NCBI RefSeq assembly: GCF_900095205.1
Contig: NZ_LT606951.1
Coordinates: forward strand, 1,240,001 to 1,304,000
Direction: 5' to 3'
DNA: 64,000 nt
DNA from: Polynucleobacter necessarius
GTDB taxonomy: Bacteria; Pseudomonadota; Gammaproteobacteria; Burkholderiales; Burkholderiaceae
Shown: piece after piece, positions 62,401 to 64,000 of the stretch
Layout: each line of letters begins with the position of its first letter
Position numbering within the stretch: the first letter of the stretch is position 1
Notes under the pieces: model-generated
What the model saw: the letters and a program-made list of their open reading frames with translations, nothing else
Database searches by the model: none
Told to the model about the DNA's origin: nothing
Program-made: the position numbers and the translations under genes

Positions 62401-62952
62401 AAACTGTTGCGTATTACTTGCACCTAATTGCTTTAAAAGAACGTCATAATGGGCCTTCAAATCTGCAGGCAGATCACCCCACCAATCATCTAGACACTCC
62501 TCTAATAACCTTTTACCGTCTTCTCGCAGGCTAAAACCGGGCTGCACTTCCGCAGAGATCGGCGCGGCATTGAGTAACCTACCAAACCAGCCATGAAAGG
62601 TATCAATCACAATAACTTGAGGGCTCGCCAAGACTTTGAGATACAAAGATCTCGCCTGTGGAAGTAATTGACGAGCCTGTGCATTGGTAAGTCCACGTTT
62701 TTCTAATTCTTGTGTAAGCGTTTGGTCATCAGCAGTAGAGAACTCTTGTAATAGTCCATAAAGGCGATCACGCATCTCCTGCGCAGCTTTACGAGTAAAG
62801 GTGAGCGCTAGGATTTCGTGAGGCTTAGCGCCCGCCAAGAGCAAGCGAATCATGCGCGCAACCAAAAGCCAAGTTTTACCACTACCGGCGCAAGCAGAAA
62901 CAATAATGGATTGATTTGGGTCACAAGCAATGGCATTGTCAAATTTTTGCAT
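59428..62952 (-). CDS. addA: AddA-type ATP-dependent helicase-nuclease
   Basis: UvrD/RecB-like helicase with a C-terminal nuclease domain, working with AddB in double-strand break repair. Walker A is SACAGSGKTWLLVARM near residue 25. ALTFTRKAAQEMRDRL, LIDEFQDTNPLQWQIL (Walker B/motif II), FIVGDPKQSIYRFRRADPRL, VRLMTIHGAKGLESPFVIIL and LLYVAMTRAKQGLWISG are helicase motifs in order. The nuclease domain has RVDRLVELDDHLAILDYKLT. ATG 62952 overlaps the addB stop by 1 base, TGATG, and gives 1,174 residues. An upstream in-frame ATG at 62973 is less likely. Intact over 3.5 kb, strong evidence of maintained function. Confidence 0.93.
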   Translation of the reverse strand: MQKFDNAIACDPNQSIIVSACAGSGKTWLLVARMIRLLLAGAKPHEILALTFTRKAAQEMRDRLYGLLQEFSTADDQTLTQELEKRGLTNAQARQLLPQARSLYLKVLASPQVIVIDTFHGWFGRLLNAAPISAEVQPGFSLREDGKRLLEECLDDWWGDLPADLKAHYDVLLKQLGASNTQQFLMGNYGLMKQRGAWTFFAQACKEKGITPIEHLKQFLPKLNMENPLHRMWNAPKARADLEFLIRCFAHSSTQEKDLLPRLVSALECMQRGGDVLEVAPILQLVFLNSDGDPRSNNNKALSAVKTYLKNEGLTHLESEHIAYKQDWAQAFVEYLDWQSERMVYELNQAWFAMSERMMNHVAASKEAMRVRDFDDLEIGVSKLMADSANAAYLQARLDAKYRHILIDEFQDTNPLQWQILRSWFEGYGEDQSKPSVFIVGDPKQSIYRFRRADPRLFASAKEFLKEQMGAVDLQQNTTCRNAPKINAAVNATFDRAQLPPTYEVNEQATLWEPLAKGLPEQAYAREGEAALLPLILYKEELAPRVGNAFDAPITDVNQTIGDTQRYIEGQQISRLIHEVMASHQVMDGQDGRMVWRPARESDFLLLVKRRKYLPQFERALREADLAYDSTRLGGLLNTLEIDDMIALLTVLLSPRHDLPLAQVLRSPIFGFTEQQMQNLAIAKASVPYRSWWDTLQDSQDVVVQKVARFLEHWRVLAERLPMHDLLDQIYQESNLRFQYAMSAQPLARAQVVANLDAFLELSLNQDGGRYPSLSRFIDEINAMRRGDDDETPDEGDVEIEVEVELAEIDEDSEMSEEDKHKRVRLMTIHGAKGLESPFVIILDANHTVGASDHSGVLLDWSPNDRSPSHLSMYTKSSLTPPRSKIREDEELISQNENWNLLYVAMTRAKQGLWISGVAKEPTANNPTGIDPKSWYARAQFGQLPAIEIADEDSGEVAKTTSASAAGGAANQTIGDIFSIEDFQVRWEQAKRDQQQQLLDIEAGNTIKGVETEQEKMSDPEILEEGTHFHKLLEFLTLDSNKIQTTSMPSEQELMNWLGVDQAHAQKVIERTKIVLASAELSPYLTSGQWIAAWNELDIVSKEGKSFRVDRLVELDDHLAILDYKLTIPEVGSEKYEKYRVQLKNYQAELDRIRKDKPNKTYLISSTGKIHEVK

Positions 62953-64000
62953 CACCACATCCCCTTCCTGCAAATACCTCTTGCCTCGCAGTATTTACAC
63001 ACTCCATCAGGTGCAAATGCGGTGAGCTCCTTACCTGACCACAGCTTTTGCACATCCTCAGTTAACTGCTCTGAAAATTCTGGCATCAACTCGGCAATAT
63101 CCTCTACCTCTAAAGATCTCAGTAATTTTTTATCTCGCTTAACGTCAAGTTTCAAAGAAACCCATTGTGCTCGCTCTACTTGGTAATCCTGCAGATGTGC
63201 GGCTTGAGGGTTTTCATTAGCCGCGCGTGCATAAATTAATAATTGTGGATCGTCTAAAAGATGTTCCGCACGCTTTTTCATCTTGGTCATCGACTGATTT
63301 TTGTAATCAATCACCTCAGCTTGGTGTTCTGACTGGATATTAATATCAAAGCGATCCGCTCTTCCTTCGATGCGAATGACCCTGTCTTCACCATCAGGAC
63401 TAACAAAGTGCAGATCAAACCCCACTTTGTGTTCTGCATTGTGATAACGCCAACCTTGCGCTTCTCTTTGCAATTGCCAATCGACAAAACTAGGGATCTG
63501 TTTTTGCCAATCTCGCAAAGTACCTAGCACTCTGCCGTCCCCTTCAATGAGGCGTTTGAATTCTTTTTCAGAGATGGCATTTAACTGCTCTTCCATCCAT
63601 ACACGGCGAGCCGCAGTATTTTGATGAATTTGACTATCTGCTTTTTGCTCTTCAGTCTTGAGGGCTTGATAAAACTTGCCCAACAATGCGTGTAATGATT
63701 GGCCAGCTAAGGAGGCATCAAAACCATCGTCAAATTCTTTTGCTTCGCGTAAGCCCAATATGCTGCGCACATAGTATTTATAAGGGCAATCTCTTAAAGC
63801 CTTATAAGCACTCGGGCTCATAGACAATGGCAAAGAGAGATCTCGATCTAAAGTAGTCGCCGCCTTTTGTATGGGTCTTGCCATGCCTTCAAATATATTT
63901 GGCTGAGCACTCTCCACTTTCCATTTAGGCAAATGGGCTTGCAGGCGTTGAATCCATGCGGATGGGCGCAGTGGTTCACCACTCTTACTTTTACTCTGCC
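62952..64000 (-). CDS. addB: AddB-type nuclease subunit, 3' part only
   Basis: The C-terminal portion of the partner of AddA (continues beyond 64000). It begins in frame at the window end with KSGEPLRPSAWIQRLQAHL and holds the nuclease domain: SPSAYKALRDCPYKYYVRSI (first Fe-S Cys), EGRADRFDINIQSEHQAEVI, DYKN and GVCKYCEARGICRKG, the C-x2-C-x5-C that completes the cluster. PD-(D/E)XK-type residues are GRADRFD and EVIDYKN. 349 codons visible, no interruption. Expected to form a complex with the downstream addA product. Confidence 0.88.
   Translation of the reverse strand, partial: QSKSKSGEPLRPSAWIQRLQAHLPKWKVESAQPNIFEGMARPIQKAATTLDRDLSLPLSMSPSAYKALRDCPYKYYVRSILGLREAKEFDDGFDASLAGQSLHALLGKFYQALKTEEQKADSQIHQNTAARRVWMEEQLNAISEKEFKRLIEGDGRVLGTLRDWQKQIPSFVDWQLQREAQGWRYHNAEHKVGFDLHFVSPDGEDRVIRIEGRADRFDINIQSEHQAEVIDYKNQSMTKMKKRAEHLLDDPQLLIYARAANENPQAAHLQDYQVERAQWVSLKLDVKRDKKLLRSLEVEDIAELMPEFSEQLTEDVQKLWSGKELTAFAPDGVCKYCEARGICRKGMW

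Overview
The window looks like a betaproteobacterial (Burkholderiales) chromosome, most probably Polynucleobacter or a close relative. The reasons are the gene order ndk-rlmN-ispG-hisS-yfgM-bamB-der-hfq-hflX-hflK-hflC-hisZ-purA, the dnaX-ybaB-recR block with the SRP RNA beside it, the surE-pcm-nlpD block, Bug/TctC-type transport proteins, and a moderate G+C content. The striking property is two classes of gene side by side. About 22 kb of housekeeping genes are perfectly open, while some two dozen accessory genes carry frameshifts, in-frame stops or deletion junctions. This is what an eroding genome looks like, for example a recently host-restricted Polynucleobacter necessarius-type symbiont. 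The species and lifestyle are my inference.

Layout. 1-2 kb: rnr (partial, minus strand) and tRNA-Leu(CAG). 2-9.7 kb: a decayed block with two amidohydrolases, an APC permease, an MFS transporter joined by deletion to a dienelactone hydrolase remnant, and an ion-channel-like remnant. 9.7-12.5 kb: a papain-like unknown protein and malate synthase G. 12.5-26.8 kb: one long minus-strand housekeeping run from ndk down to purA (nucleotide and isoprenoid synthesis, translation, ribosome assembly, outer-membrane assembly, membrane protease control), in which only hflX is destroyed. 27-32.8 kb: a Bax-inhibitor-1-like protein, broken rlmD and exonuclease, nlpD, broken pcm, surE. 32.9-38.4 kb: a decayed CzcCBA-type metal efflux system whose outer-membrane gene is joined by deletion to an OprB-type porin. 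38.6-41.8 kb: ParD-like antitoxin, recR, ybaB, dnaX and the 4.5S SRP RNA. 41.9-53.5 kb: secreted unknowns, many broken genes and a HigBA-type toxin-antitoxin locus with a broken toxin. 53.6-58.4 kb: SOS umuDC (umuD intact under a LexA box, umuC broken), a broken tartrate dehydrogenase/TctC pair and a broken DUF1993 gene. 58.5-64 kb: a TPR/membrane/glycine-rich protein and intact addA plus the 3' part of addB.

The surviving genes support replication, recombination repair, translation and envelope maintenance. The lost functions are mostly catabolic uptake and oxidation, metal export, translesion synthesis and rRNA/protein modification. I do not see a convincing new multi-gene system. The points most worth a second look are the toxin-dead HigBA locus with its exact operator palindrome, an intact SOS-controlled umuD beside a dead umuC, selective loss of hflX from an otherwise intact hfq-hflKC operon, the papain-like unknown at 9.7-10.2 kb, and several small membrane proteins with good ribosome-binding sites.
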